Shown here: piece after piece, positions 1-7,494 of the stretch
Numbering within the stretch: the stretch's first letter is position 1
Layout: each line of letters starts with the position of its first letter
NCBI RefSeq assembly: GCF_017347085.1
Contig: NZ_JADPSA010000039.1
Span: 1 to 52,231, forward strand
DNA: 52,231 nt
Direction of reading: 5' to 3'
Origin: Nesterenkonia sp. E16_10
GTDB lineage: Bacteria > Actinomycetota > Actinomycetes > Actinomycetales > Micrococcaceae
The notes under the pieces: model-generated
The model's input: only the letters and a program-made list of their open reading frames with translations
What the model was told of the DNA's origin: nothing
The model's database searches: none
Translations under genes and position numbers: made by a program

Positions 1-264
1 AGCGCTCGGGTACCGCAGCCCGGCTGAGTATGCTGAAATCTGTACCCATTGAAGAAACCGCGGCCCGCATAACGCGTGGACCTACTTCCGGGGGCAACCC
101 AACCTGCCGCGGTCCTCGAAGGCGCGATGGGCGAAAGAACACCGTTCGAGGCCAGACGCCTGACGCTGCAGAGCTCAGCGCAGAGAAGTGCCCCCGGGAT
201 GGCCGTGAGTATAGGGATTTGAGCTCTCCGAGAAGATCGCCACGAGCCGTGGAATACTCTCCAC

Positions 265-831
265 GTGGAAACCATCTTCAGCCACAAACCCACGCTGGAC
301 GGGCACCTGGTGCGACTGCGCCCAATCCAGGGCCACGACGCCGAGGTCATCCACCGACTGTTCCAAGATCCTGAAATCGCGGTCCTGACGGGCTCCGTTC
401 ACACCAGCGCACCCCAGCCCTCACCGTGGTCTCTGGAGACCCTTCGCGGGACCTACCGGCAGTGGAGCACCGCAGATGACCGCCTCGTGCTCGCGGTGAT
501 CGATCAGAACACCGATGCCATGGTCGGTGAAGTAGTGCTCAACGACTGGGACGAGGGAAACCGTTCCTGCGGGTTCCGAACGCTCATCGGCCCACAGGGG
601 CGCGGGAGGGGTCTAGGCACCGAGGCGACTCGGATGACCATCCGATACGCCTTGAAATCACTAGGTCTGCATCGAATCTCGCTCGAAGTCTATGATTTCA
701 ACCCACGTGCTCGACACGTCTACGAAAAAGTCGGCTTCACTCACGAGGGCACCGGGCGGGACGCGTTGTGGTTCGAGGATCAGTGGGTGGACGTGCATTA
801 CATGTCGATCCTCGAGTCCGATATCTCGTGA
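265..831 (+). CDS. GNAT family N-acetyltransferase (RimJ/RimL-like)
   Basis: This 188-residue protein fits the RimJ/RimL-like GNAT fold, which moves an acetyl group from acetyl-CoA to an amino group; the substrate cannot be told. The acetyl-CoA loop GPQGRGRGLG is at residues 109-118, and NPRARHVYEKVGF at 146-158 is the usual C-terminal GNAT element. The start is a GTG with no clear ribosome-binding site, chosen because it lies just before the conserved first strand (LVRLRP). It stands alone, tail-to-tail with the minus-strand pair that follows. The 264 bases before it hold nothing I can support. Confidence 0.85.
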   Translation: METIFSHKPTLDGHLVRLRPIQGHDAEVIHRLFQDPEIAVLTGSVHTSAPQPSPWSLETLRGTYRQWSTADDRLVLAVIDQNTDAMVGEVVLNDWDEGNRSCGFRTLIGPQGRGRGLGTEATRMTIRYALKSLGLHRISLEVYDFNPRARHVYEKVGFTHEGTGRDALWFEDQWVDVHYMSILESDIS

Positions 832-847
832 GGCCGCCAACCCCGCA

Positions 848-1111
848 CTAGTGTGCTGGTGCCCGCAGACGCTTCTGCTCCGCAGTCTCGCGTCCAACGA
901 AGAACCACACGACCGGTCCTGCAAGAGGTATGACGACGGCGAACACCGCCCAGAGCATCTTGGCCTTAACACTGTGAACCGGAGACCTGACAACAGAGAT
1001 CACCGCGACCAGCGAAAGCACCAATAGGAGAGCACCACCGCCGTACTCGATGGCGCTCCCTATGGAATTCCGATCCACTCCTGGCACCTCCCCGTCCTCG
1101 TCCGCCGTCAC
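848..1111 (-). CDS. Small membrane protein, phospholipase D N-terminal-like (PLDc_N)
   Basis: This 87-residue protein has two hydrophobic segments (about residues 24-42 and 53-72). The second ends in VVWFFVGR, the typical end of the PLDc_N domain found alone in many small actinobacterial membrane proteins. There is no HKD phospholipase motif, so no catalysis is implied. Its GTG start overlaps the TGA of the upstream phosphotransferase by 4 bases (GTGA), which suggests translational coupling. Its role is unknown. Confidence 0.7.
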   Translation of the reverse strand: MTADEDGEVPGVDRNSIGSAIEYGGGALLLVLSLVAVISVVRSPVHSVKAKMLWAVFAVVIPLAGPVVWFFVGRETAEQKRLRAPAH

Positions 1112-1857
1112 TCATCGAGTGCTCGTGACCATACCGCGTGGTGGTTCCGGACATAGTCGGTGACGGCGCCCCAGTGGTCTCCGTGACCCTCTTCGAACAT
1201 CGATCCCCACGGTTCGATGCCCACCTCATTCGAGCTCCTCAAGAGGTGAAACATCGCGGCAGTCCGTTGGCTCATGGCCGCGGGCAGCGCGGCACGCAGC
1301 TCCTCGTCGGCGTCGTAGCCACCGACGAGTGCGGCCAGCCTCCGGGCGGCGTCCTCTGGTGGCTGCTCTGGATCGGAGAGCGTGAACGTCTGGGCCGCAT
1401 ACGCAAGGTCCCAAAGACGAGTGCTCGGTGCAGATGCATCCCAGTCGATGAAGGTCCATCGCGGCCCGAGGATGAGATTCCACGGCGCCAGGTCGTTGTG
1501 ACAGACCAACTCATCTCCTGGAGACGCGATCCCGGTGTGCCACACAGCAGACGGCGCAGGCGTGTAGGTCTGGCTGGCGTCGTGGATCGCTCGCACAATT
1601 CCACCGACTCGGGCCAGCTCCGCGTCCGTCAGCGGATCGGAGTCGATCGCGGGTTCTCCCGGAACGAACTCCGTCATCTGCCTGCCTCGGCTATCTCTTC
1701 CGAGGGCCGCGGGAACATCCACTCCGGCGTCCTTGACGGCCGCCATGAAGTCCAACACGCTCGAGCTGGCCTCCGTCCATGGCTTCCGCACCGTCGACCC
1801 CACGCGGTAGACCGGGCCACTGGCGTTTCCGCCAGCAAGAGGCTGCTCATGATCCAT
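1108..1857 (-). CDS. Phosphotransferase, aminoglycoside phosphotransferase (APH) family
   Basis: This 249-residue protein has an APH/choline-kinase-like fold and probably transfers a phosphate from ATP to a small molecule. HNDLAPWN in the second half is the catalytic Brenner-type loop with the base Asp, and FIDWDAS is the DFG-equivalent metal site. The N-lobe is short, as in many actinobacterial members of this group. The family name does not prove antibiotic resistance. It heads a two-gene minus-strand unit with the small PLDc_N protein and is divergent from the PheS-like ligase gene. Confidence 0.8.
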   Translation of the reverse strand: MDHEQPLAGGNASGPVYRVGSTVRKPWTEASSSVLDFMAAVKDAGVDVPAALGRDSRGRQMTEFVPGEPAIDSDPLTDAELARVGGIVRAIHDASQTYTPAPSAVWHTGIASPGDELVCHNDLAPWNLILGPRWTFIDWDASAPSTRLWDLAYAAQTFTLSDPEQPPEDAARRLAALVGGYDADEELRAALPAAMSQRTAAMFHLLRSSNEVGIEPWGSMFEEGHGDHWGAVTDYVRNHHAVWSRALDE

Positions 1858-1951
1858 GTGACGACGCTATCCCGCGATCGTCCCGGCTCTCTCCCATCGC
1901 CGTTCGACGATTGCCATTCCCTGCTCGCGTCATTACCTTGGAGGAATGCAC

Positions 1952-2017
1952 ATGGACCCGCGATTTATCAGCCCTCGGCCGGCAACCGGCCGTCTTGGGC
2001 TGAGCGCACACATGTAG
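1952..2017 (+). CDS. Possible 21-residue leader peptide or small protein
   Basis: An ATG follows a strong Shine-Dalgarno sequence (GGAGG at 1940-1944) with 7-base spacing and opens a 21-codon frame (MDPRFISPRP... ending SAHM) closed by TAG 66 bases before the PheS-like ligase gene. An in-frame ATG at 1946 is an alternative start. A perfect 7-bp hairpin (1976-1992) lies inside it. I do not recognise the peptide. It could be a translated leader controlling the operon, a genuine small protein, or chance. Confidence 0.35.
   Translation: MDPRFISPRPATGRLGLSAHM
1976..1992 (+). other. GC hairpin in the leader of the PheS-like ligase operon
   Basis: CGGCCGG and CCGGCCG form a perfect 7-bp stem with a CAA loop, followed by TCTTGGG. 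It lies within the possible leader peptide and about 90 bases upstream of the ligase start. There is no uridine tract, so it is not a classical terminator. An attenuator-like role is inference only. Confidence 0.4.
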
Positions 2018-2083
2018 CCAGGTCCTTGACGACAGGTCGGCTGAGGGAATCTCCCCACCCCACCTGAGCTCTAAGGACCCGCT

Positions 2084-3211
2084 ATGCCCTCCTACCTCTC
2101 CCCCGAACAACTTACTTCGGCGCTCCAGATTCGCGACCTCACCGATCCCACCGCGGGGCTTCATGCCATGCAGGAACTCCTGGACGGCATCGTTGAGGCG
2201 CTCCGCGACACGTGGAAGATCCCCGCGCAGCGGCTGCGAGTCAGCCCCCTGGTGCCGGTGGAAGACAACTACGACCGGCTGGGTTTCGACGCGGGCGCGA
2301 TCACCCGCGAGACCCGGTACTCCCGATACGTCAGTTCCACGGTGATGCTGCGCAGCCACACCTCCGCCTCGATCCCACCCTTGCTGCGGTCACTGGACAC
2401 CACTGCCAGCCTCGATGAATTGTTGGTTCTTCCGGGGCTGGTGTATCGACGCGACGCGATCGACCGCACCCACGTGGGAGAACCCCATCAGGTCGACCTC
2501 TGGCGCATCTCCTCCGGAGGCCGGCTCACCCCGGAGGACATCGATCACATGCTCGGCACCATCGTCGAGGCGGTGCTGCCAGGAACACCGTGGCGCGCGG
2601 TTCCCGCCGTTCACCCTTACACCCAGGCTGGGCAGCAGCTCGATGTACTGGTCAACGGCGAGTGGCTCGAACTCGCAGAGTGCGGGCTCATCGACCCCGT
2701 TCTCCTGGCCTCCTCGGGGCTTGATCCGACTCGCTGGGGCGGCTTGGCACTAGGAATGGGTCTGGACCGGGCGTTGATGCTCCGGAAGGGAATCGACGAC
2801 ATCCGGGTGCTGCGCTCTGCGGATCCGCGCATCCAGGATCAGATGACCAACCTCGAACCGTGGAGACCGATCTCGACCCTGCCTGCGATGAGTCGGGATA
2901 TCTCAATCGTCATCGGCGCGGATGATGACGACGAGACGATCGGTGATCGCATCCGCCAGGCAATGGCGGAGAGGGTCGACGACGTCGAAGCCGTCACGGT
3001 CACGGCGCGCACCGGCTACGAAGCGCTCCCCGAGTCGGCCAGGACGCGGCTTGGCCTCAGGCGGGACCAGGTCAACGCACTAGTACGAATCGTGCTGCGC
3101 CCATTGCACCGCACCATGACCGACTCCGAGGCGAATCTCCTCCGTGATCGTATATACCTGGCGGTGCATCAGGGCCCGCGCCTGGAGCTGATTGCCACCG
3201 GTTCATCGTGA
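2084..3211 (+). CDS. srmL: PheS-related ligase, SrmL type (free-standing PheRS-like protein)
   Basis: This 375-residue class II aminoacyl-tRNA-synthetase-like protein combines a PheS-type catalytic core with a C-terminal FDX-ACB (anticodon-binding-like) domain, an arrangement close to monomeric mitochondrial PheRS. RSHTS (90-94), YRRDAIDRTH (121-130), LAECGLIDP (197-205) and the motif 3 stretch at 220-239 (GLALGMGLDRA...) match PheS blocks. The FDX-ACB region runs from about 262 to 372. It lacks the PheS N-terminal coiled coil and no PheT is nearby, so it is unlikely to be the housekeeping enzyme. It matches what is annotated as PheS-related mystery ligase SrmL, whose substrate is unknown to me. 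A methyltransferase and a kinase-like phosphotransferase follow directly. Confidence 0.8.
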   Translation: MPSYLSPEQLTSALQIRDLTDPTAGLHAMQELLDGIVEALRDTWKIPAQRLRVSPLVPVEDNYDRLGFDAGAITRETRYSRYVSSTVMLRSHTSASIPPLLRSLDTTASLDELLVLPGLVYRRDAIDRTHVGEPHQVDLWRISSGGRLTPEDIDHMLGTIVEAVLPGTPWRAVPAVHPYTQAGQQLDVLVNGEWLELAECGLIDPVLLASSGLDPTRWGGLALGMGLDRALMLRKGIDDIRVLRSADPRIQDQMTNLEPWRPISTLPAMSRDISIVIGADDDDETIGDRIRQAMAERVDDVEAVTVTARTGYEALPESARTRLGLRRDQVNALVRIVLRPLHRTMTDSEANLLRDRIYLAVHQGPRLELIATGSS

Positions 3212-3267
3212 CGCCTCAAAGAGGAACCCACTGCAGACCCCTTGACTCAGCCGCTAGCGTTGACTCG

Positions 3268-3996
3268 ATGACGACGAATCACGCCTCGGACCTCTACGAC
3301 GCGGTCAATGACTGGGGTCCGAGTGACGACTTCTTCCTCCGATTCCTCACCTCGATGCCCGGTGCCCGTGCCCTTGACCTGGGATGTGGAACCGGTGGGA
3401 TCACTCGCGCTGCGGCAGAAGCAGGATGCGACATGGTGGGCATCGACCCAGACCGATCCTCCCTCGAGGCGGCTCGGTCGAAGCCCGGCGCTCACCGGGT
3501 GTGCTGGATCGAGGGCACCTCACATTCCATTCCAACTGGAACCAGCTTCGACGTCGCGATCATGTCGGCCAACGTGGTCCAAGCGATCCTCGACGACACC
3601 GAGCTGGCCCAGTCCTTGCGCGACATCGCCGCACACCTGACACCCGGGGGTCGCCTGGCGTTCGATACCCGCGACCCGGACGCCCGCGGCTGGGAAGCAT
3701 GGACCAAAGAGCGTTCTCGCCGAACCGTCCGTCTCCCCGAGGGGGAGGTTCAGCACTGGTACCAGACGACACATGTCGACGAAGAGCTGGGTCTTGTGGA
3801 TTTCGGCGCCCACGAGGTGGCGCCGGATGGCACAGAGAACATTGAACGCTCGCGAATCCGTTTCCGCTCACACGATCGGGTCCGCGCCCTGCTGGTGGGT
3901 GCTGGTCTAGTCGTCCAGGACGTGTTTGGCGGATTTCACTCCGAGCCCGTGGGCCAGGGGGCTGGGGTGCTGGTGGTCATCGCCCGTCTCCCATGA
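3268..3996 (+). CDS. Class I SAM-dependent methyltransferase
   Basis: This 242-residue Rossmann-fold methyltransferase has motif I as ALDLGCGTGG near residues 32-41, an acidic motif II region (MVGIDPDRSS) and post-motif LTPGGRLAFDTRDPD. The target is unknown. I chose the ATG at 3268. A GTG at 3208 overlaps the ligase stop as GTGA and would add 20 residues of poor character, so it remains possible. The stop overlaps the next gene's ATG (ATGA), tying it to the phosphotransferase. The three genes look like one operon in which this enzyme may methylate the ligase's product or substrate; that link is inference. Confidence 0.8.
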   Translation: MTTNHASDLYDAVNDWGPSDDFFLRFLTSMPGARALDLGCGTGGITRAAAEAGCDMVGIDPDRSSLEAARSKPGAHRVCWIEGTSHSIPTGTSFDVAIMSANVVQAILDDTELAQSLRDIAAHLTPGGRLAFDTRDPDARGWEAWTKERSRRTVRLPEGEVQHWYQTTHVDEELGLVDFGAHEVAPDGTENIERSRIRFRSHDRVRALLVGAGLVVQDVFGGFHSEPVGQGAGVLVVIARLP

Positions 3997-4913
3997 CGAT
4001 GCACCACGGCGAGATCCAGATCAGTGTGCCGACGGTCCAGCAGCTGATCCTGGATCAGTTCCCGGATTGGAGTGGCGAAACCGTCGAGCCACTCCCCGGA
4101 GCTGGGACAGAGAACGCGATCTTCCGGATAGGAGCCACCCGGGCGGCGCGATTTCGACGTCGAGCCTCAAGCGCGACAGACCTCGTTGCAGAGCTTGAAC
4201 GGGAGACACTTTCGATGTGGGAGCTTGCTGAGCTCTCCCCCGCCCCAGCGCCCATGCCGATAGCGACTGGTCGTCCCAGCCGTGAGTATCCGTTTCCGTG
4301 GAGCATACACTCCTGGCTTCCCGGCGACGTCGCAACACCTCGAATCTCTGCCGACTCTTCTGGGCTTGCCCAGGAGGTGGCCAACCTTGTCCACGCTTTC
4401 CGATCGGCTCCTTTGAAGGGTCGACGCTTCGAGGGGACAGGACGCGGCGGAGAGCTGGCCAATTCCGACCAGTGGATGGAGAGGTGCTTCTTCAAGAGCT
4501 CGACAGTACTCGACGTACCTCGCTTGAGAACCTTATGGGCTGGTTTCCGGAGGCTTTCTCGAGAACAACCAGATGCCATGACGCATGGAGACCTCACTCC
4601 GGCGAACATCCTGCTGCACGAGGGCCAACTCGCCGGAGTTCTGGATACCGGCGGTTTCTCCGCCGCGGATCCATCGCTGGACCTGATCGTGGCGTGGCAT
4701 CTCTTCGACGCTGAGGCGCGATACGTCTTCCGTGAAGCCCTTGGTATTGGTCATCTCGAGTGGCAGCGAGGCGCTGCTTGGGCCTTTCAGCAGGCCATGG
4801 GATTGGTCTGGTACTACGAAGCCTCGAATCCCAGCATGGCGCAGCTTGGCCGCAGCACCCTGACGCGCATATGCGCTGATCCTGAGCTTTCCTGTTCACT
4901 TGAGGCTCTCTGA
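3993..4913 (+). CDS. Phosphotransferase, aminoglycoside phosphotransferase family
   Basis: This 306-residue APH-fold protein has the catalytic loop as MTHGDLTPANILL, followed by GVLDTGGFSAADPSLDL at the usual metal-binding position. EYPFPWSIHSWLPGD is typical of the actinobacterial APH subgroup. The metal-site motif reads LDTGG where relatives have LDFG or IDFG, a substitution next to the key Asp. The start overlaps the methyltransferase stop by 4 bases. A role in phosphorylating the small molecule handled by the SrmL-type ligase is possible, as is unrelated drug or metabolite phosphorylation. Confidence 0.75.
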   Translation: MTMHHGEIQISVPTVQQLILDQFPDWSGETVEPLPGAGTENAIFRIGATRAARFRRRASSATDLVAELERETLSMWELAELSPAPAPMPIATGRPSREYPFPWSIHSWLPGDVATPRISADSSGLAQEVANLVHAFRSAPLKGRRFEGTGRGGELANSDQWMERCFFKSSTVLDVPRLRTLWAGFRRLSREQPDAMTHGDLTPANILLHEGQLAGVLDTGGFSAADPSLDLIVAWHLFDAEARYVFREALGIGHLEWQRGAAWAFQQAMGLVWYYEASNPSMAQLGRSTLTRICADPELSCSLEAL

Positions 4914-4969
4914 CGGGGACCCCTTTGCGCCTTCCCACCTGGAACGCAGGGCCCGCATCCCCCACTGAC

Positions 4970-5464
4970 CTAGAACCGGGCTGGGGCCCCTGCCTCGAGC
5001 GCCCATTCGATCCGCTCCCGGTGACTTTCGACAAACGGCTCGGGAAGTGCGCTCGCGGGGAACCACCCAACCTTCATCGATTCATCATCACCCACGTACG
5101 GAGTTCCCGAGATCCACTCCAGTTCGAACGCGATGTCCACGAATCGACACCGGTCCCCGTTGGGGTAGACCGACGGCGCGGCCGCCGATACTCCCGCAAC
5201 CCTGACTATTCGCGCGTGGACTCCGGTCTCTTCCTGAACCTCGCGCAACGCGCCTGACGCCGGAGAGTCGCCGGGTTCGAGAATGCCGGAGATGGCACTC
5301 CACCACCCATTGTCTGATCGCTGGACCACCAGCACCTCCGGTTCATCGAGAGCCAGCCCGTTCGCATCCTGCCGGCGAACCACCACGCTTGTCACTCCGG
5401 GCAGGAAGAGCTCCTTGTGCCCCACGTCTTCACGCAGCTCGAGGACAAAGTCGGGAGTACCCAT
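4970..5464 (-). CDS. NUDIX hydrolase
   Basis: This 164-residue NUDIX protein hydrolyses a nucleoside-diphosphate-linked substrate that cannot be identified. The NUDIX box begins GILEPGD and continues through ALREVQEETGV; the first Glu of the consensus is Asp here, while the REVQEE metal-binding part is intact. It converges on the phosphotransferase gene, leaving 56 bases between stops that contain a GGGGACCCC palindrome. It starts at ATG 5464. The interval to the next gene (5465-5564) holds nothing I recognise. Confidence 0.85.
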   Translation of the reverse strand: MGTPDFVLELREDVGHKELFLPGVTSVVVRRQDANGLALDEPEVLVVQRSDNGWWSAISGILEPGDSPASGALREVQEETGVHARIVRVAGVSAAAPSVYPNGDRCRFVDIAFELEWISGTPYVGDDESMKVGWFPASALPEPFVESHRERIEWALEAGAPARF

Positions 5465-5564
5465 AAACTCACCCTACGACGTTCCTGCTGGCAGTCTTGT
5501 GCCAGACCAGAGGGCTTGAAGAGCCGAGTCCAAGGATCAAAACAAGCTCCTGAGACAGCACGTC

Positions 5565-6059
5565 TCAGGCGGAGTCGGTCGGGAGGGAGCGCCCGGGAGC
5601 GCGGAGCGCGGACCGCCGTTCCCACAAGGCGCCGGTGACCCGCCACAGGACATCGGTCGCAGTCGCCACATCCTCCTGCGAGAGCCCCTGAGTAGCTCGA
5701 TCGACCATGGCGACGAAGTCGGCGTGGATCGCCGAGATGGTCCGGTGCCCTTCGCCGGTCAGCTGCAGTCGCACACTGCGCCGATCCTCCGGGTGCGTGA
5801 CGCGCTGCAGCAACCCTGCGGCGATGAGGCGTCTTGAGATGCCGGTGGCTGCCCCGCCGGTCAAAGCGAGATGGCCAGCCAGCTCCTTAGGAGTCAGATC
5901 TCCCGACTCGGCGATGCGGAAGAGGCCTCGGAGGTCGGTCGTCGAGAGGGCATGCTCCTCAGCGAGGCGCTGCCTCTCTTCCTCGAGAGCCCTGAGGAGG
6001 TGGATGGCAGCATCAGGGAAGCCTGTCAGTAAGTGCCTGTCGTGCTGATTCTGGGCCAT
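5565..6059 (-). CDS. MarR family transcriptional regulator
   Basis: This 164-residue winged-helix regulator contains LTPKELAGHLALTGGAATG followed by the wing LLQRVTHPEDRRSVRLQLT, with the DRR(S)-x-x-L-T motif diagnostic of MarR. MarR dimers usually repress divergent genes and release DNA on binding a small aromatic or oxidised ligand. It is transcribed away from the rhodopsin gene with 173 bases between their starts, and that region holds an AT-rich palindrome over the likely rhodopsin promoter. Control of the rhodopsin gene and itself is therefore the simplest reading. Confidence 0.85.
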   Translation of the reverse strand: MAQNQHDRHLLTGFPDAAIHLLRALEEERQRLAEEHALSTTDLRGLFRIAESGDLTPKELAGHLALTGGAATGISRRLIAAGLLQRVTHPEDRRSVRLQLTGEGHRTISAIHADFVAMVDRATQGLSQEDVATATDVLWRVTGALWERRSALRAPGRSLPTDSA

Positions 6060-6135
6060 CTGTCCTCCTGTCGAGACCAGGGCAGGTGCGCTGTCGGCTC
6101 GGTCATCTTCTTCTGCCTGATCCTACGACAGGCCG

Positions 6136-6169
6136 TTGTCGGATCACCCTCATATAGTTTAGTATCTAA
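6136..6169 (+). promoter_or_regulatory. Candidate rhodopsin promoter with overlapping MarR-type operator
   Basis: TTGTCG (6136-6141) and TAGTAT (6160-6165) with an 18-base spacer form a plausible -35/-10 pair. The -10 lies inside the interrupted palindrome TTAG-TAT-CTAA (6159-6169), embedded in the only strongly AT-rich stretch nearby. A repressor bound here would block transcription, as is common for MarR proteins. The start of transcription would fall near 6172, giving a leader of about 60 bases. Confidence 0.5.
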
Positions 6170-6232
6170 TATACCCACTAAAGCACTGCCGCGGCTTGCA
6201 GAGTGGAGCGCGGCCTTCCGGATGGAGAACCC

Positions 6233-7051
6233 GTGATACCCGAATCTCTGACCCAGGGACAGTTCGACACCGTCTATAACTTCCTGTCCCTGGTCATCGC
6301 CTCGCAGCTCTTCACCGCCCTGTTCCTGCTCATCTGCCTGCCCCGGATCCTTCCCCGCTACCGGCAGGCCATCACCGTGGCCATCGTGGTCTGCGGAATC
6401 GCGGCCTACCATTACTTCCGCATCTTCGACTCCTTCAAGGAAGCGTTCGTCACGGACGCCGTCGGTGGCGATGGGATCTACACCCAAGCCGCGGGCGCCT
6501 CGTTCAACGAGGGCTACCGGTACGTGGACTGGCTGCTGACGGTGCCGCTGCTTCTGGTCGAACTGATCGCGGTCCTAGCACTGGCCAGCGCCTTGCAGTC
6601 CAGGCTGCTGTGGCGACTGGTCCCGGCAGCGATACTGATGATCGCGCTGGGTTACCCGGGCGAGATCAGCGACGACAATCTGGTCCGGGGAGTCTTCTTC
6701 GGACTCTCGATGATCCCCTTCCTCTACATCCTCTACGTGCTCTTCATCGAGCTGACGGCCTCGCTCGACCTGCAGCCGGCGGGCGTACGTCGCTCGCTGA
6801 GCAACCTGCGCTGGCTCCTGCTGGGCAGCTGGGCGGTCTATCCCGTGGCCTACCTGCTGCCGATGCTCGACGTCTCCGGAGCGGACGCCTGGGTCGGCAA
6901 ACAGATCGGCTACTCCTTGGCTGACATCACCGCCAAGGCGATCTATGCGCTCATCATCTACCGGGTGGCCCGGATCAAGTCCTTCACGGACGACCCCGCG
7001 TTCGCAGAACGTGAGAGCTCCCACGGCGCCCGCGCGAGGGAGACCCTCTGA
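6233..7051 (+). CDS. Microbial (type 1) rhodopsin, predicted light-driven proton pump
   Basis: This 272-residue, seven-helix protein is a retinal-binding pump of the proteorhodopsin/xanthorhodopsin group. Helix C reads YRYVDWLLTVPLLLVE, giving R96, the proton acceptor D99, T103 and the donor E110: the DTE motif of outward proton pumps. Helix G contains D231 and the Schiff-base lysine K235 (DITAK). H60 in helix B matches the His that pairs with the acceptor in proteorhodopsin. W200-x-x-Y203-P204 is the helix F retinal pocket. L107 sits at the proteorhodopsin colour-tuning position (Leu means green). I chose GTG 6233 because GGAG at 6224-6227 precedes it by 5 bases; GTG 6203 would add 10 residues. 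No retinal-synthesis gene is in the window. Confidence 0.95.
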   Translation: MIPESLTQGQFDTVYNFLSLVIASQLFTALFLLICLPRILPRYRQAITVAIVVCGIAAYHYFRIFDSFKEAFVTDAVGGDGIYTQAAGASFNEGYRYVDWLLTVPLLLVELIAVLALASALQSRLLWRLVPAAILMIALGYPGEISDDNLVRGVFFGLSMIPFLYILYVLFIELTASLDLQPAGVRRSLSNLRWLLLGSWAVYPVAYLLPMLDVSGADAWVGKQIGYSLADITAKAIYALIIYRVARIKSFTDDPAFAERESSHGARARETL

Positions 7052-7056
7052 CACCG

Positions 7057-7494
7057 TCATCGTTGGCCTCGTGGCACCCCTCCAGCAAGCCGGACAGCAA
7101 TGCAGAACATGCTGGAGGGTGCCCGCCTGGCGAATCCATCCAGGACGTAGTCGATATCCGAGGCAGGCTGCCCGACATCCTCCAGCCTGGCGCCCGGAGG
7201 ATTCAGGCCCAGAAGGATCTCCGGAACATCGCAGACAACCGCCTCAACACGACCCGTCATGCGGGACTTCTTGCCCAGGGGCGTCAGACCCGTCAGGTCG
7301 CTAAATACTGTCCGCAGGGCAGGCGTCCGGGTTGCTGCCGCCGGGCCAGGCAGCAGAGAGCGGATCGACCCAGCGGGTGACTGGCGCGGGTGTGGGCGCG
7401 GGTCGACCTGCGCAGGACCAATGGCCCTGCACAGCTCGTCGAAATCGTACGACGGTGGAGCCAGAGAACCAGAAGCGGGCCATGGCTGAGGGCT
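7057..7494 (-). other. Open frame of unknown status downstream of the rhodopsin gene
   Basis: The minus strand is open for about 145 codons. The later part (VEAVVCDVPEILLGLNPPGA, later ASDIDYVLDGF) looks protein-like, with mostly G or C at third codon positions. There is no ATG or GTG start early in the frame; the first ATG is at 7260 and would give only 67 residues. It overlaps the rhodopsin terminator. It may be a gene with an unusual start, a decayed gene, or chance in GC-rich DNA. I do not recognise it. Confidence 0.25.
7073..7123 (+). terminator. Candidate terminator hairpin after the rhodopsin gene
   Basis: An arm at 7073-7087 (GGCACCCCTCCAGCA) pairs with 7110-7123 (TGCTGGAGGGTGCC) over 14 base pairs with one bulged C and a 22-base loop. 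It begins 22 bases after the rhodopsin stop. There is no uridine tract, which is common for actinobacterial terminators. Confidence 0.6.

Noticed and set aside
1858-2083. A T-box riboswitch upstream of the PheS-like ligase
   Set aside because: No T-box-like conserved sequence, specifier stem or antiterminator is visible; only a short GC hairpin and a small frame are present.
1108-4913. Aminoglycoside resistance genes
   Set aside because: The two APH-fold proteins share only the general kinase motifs; nothing in the sequence points to antibiotic substrates, and the family is broad.
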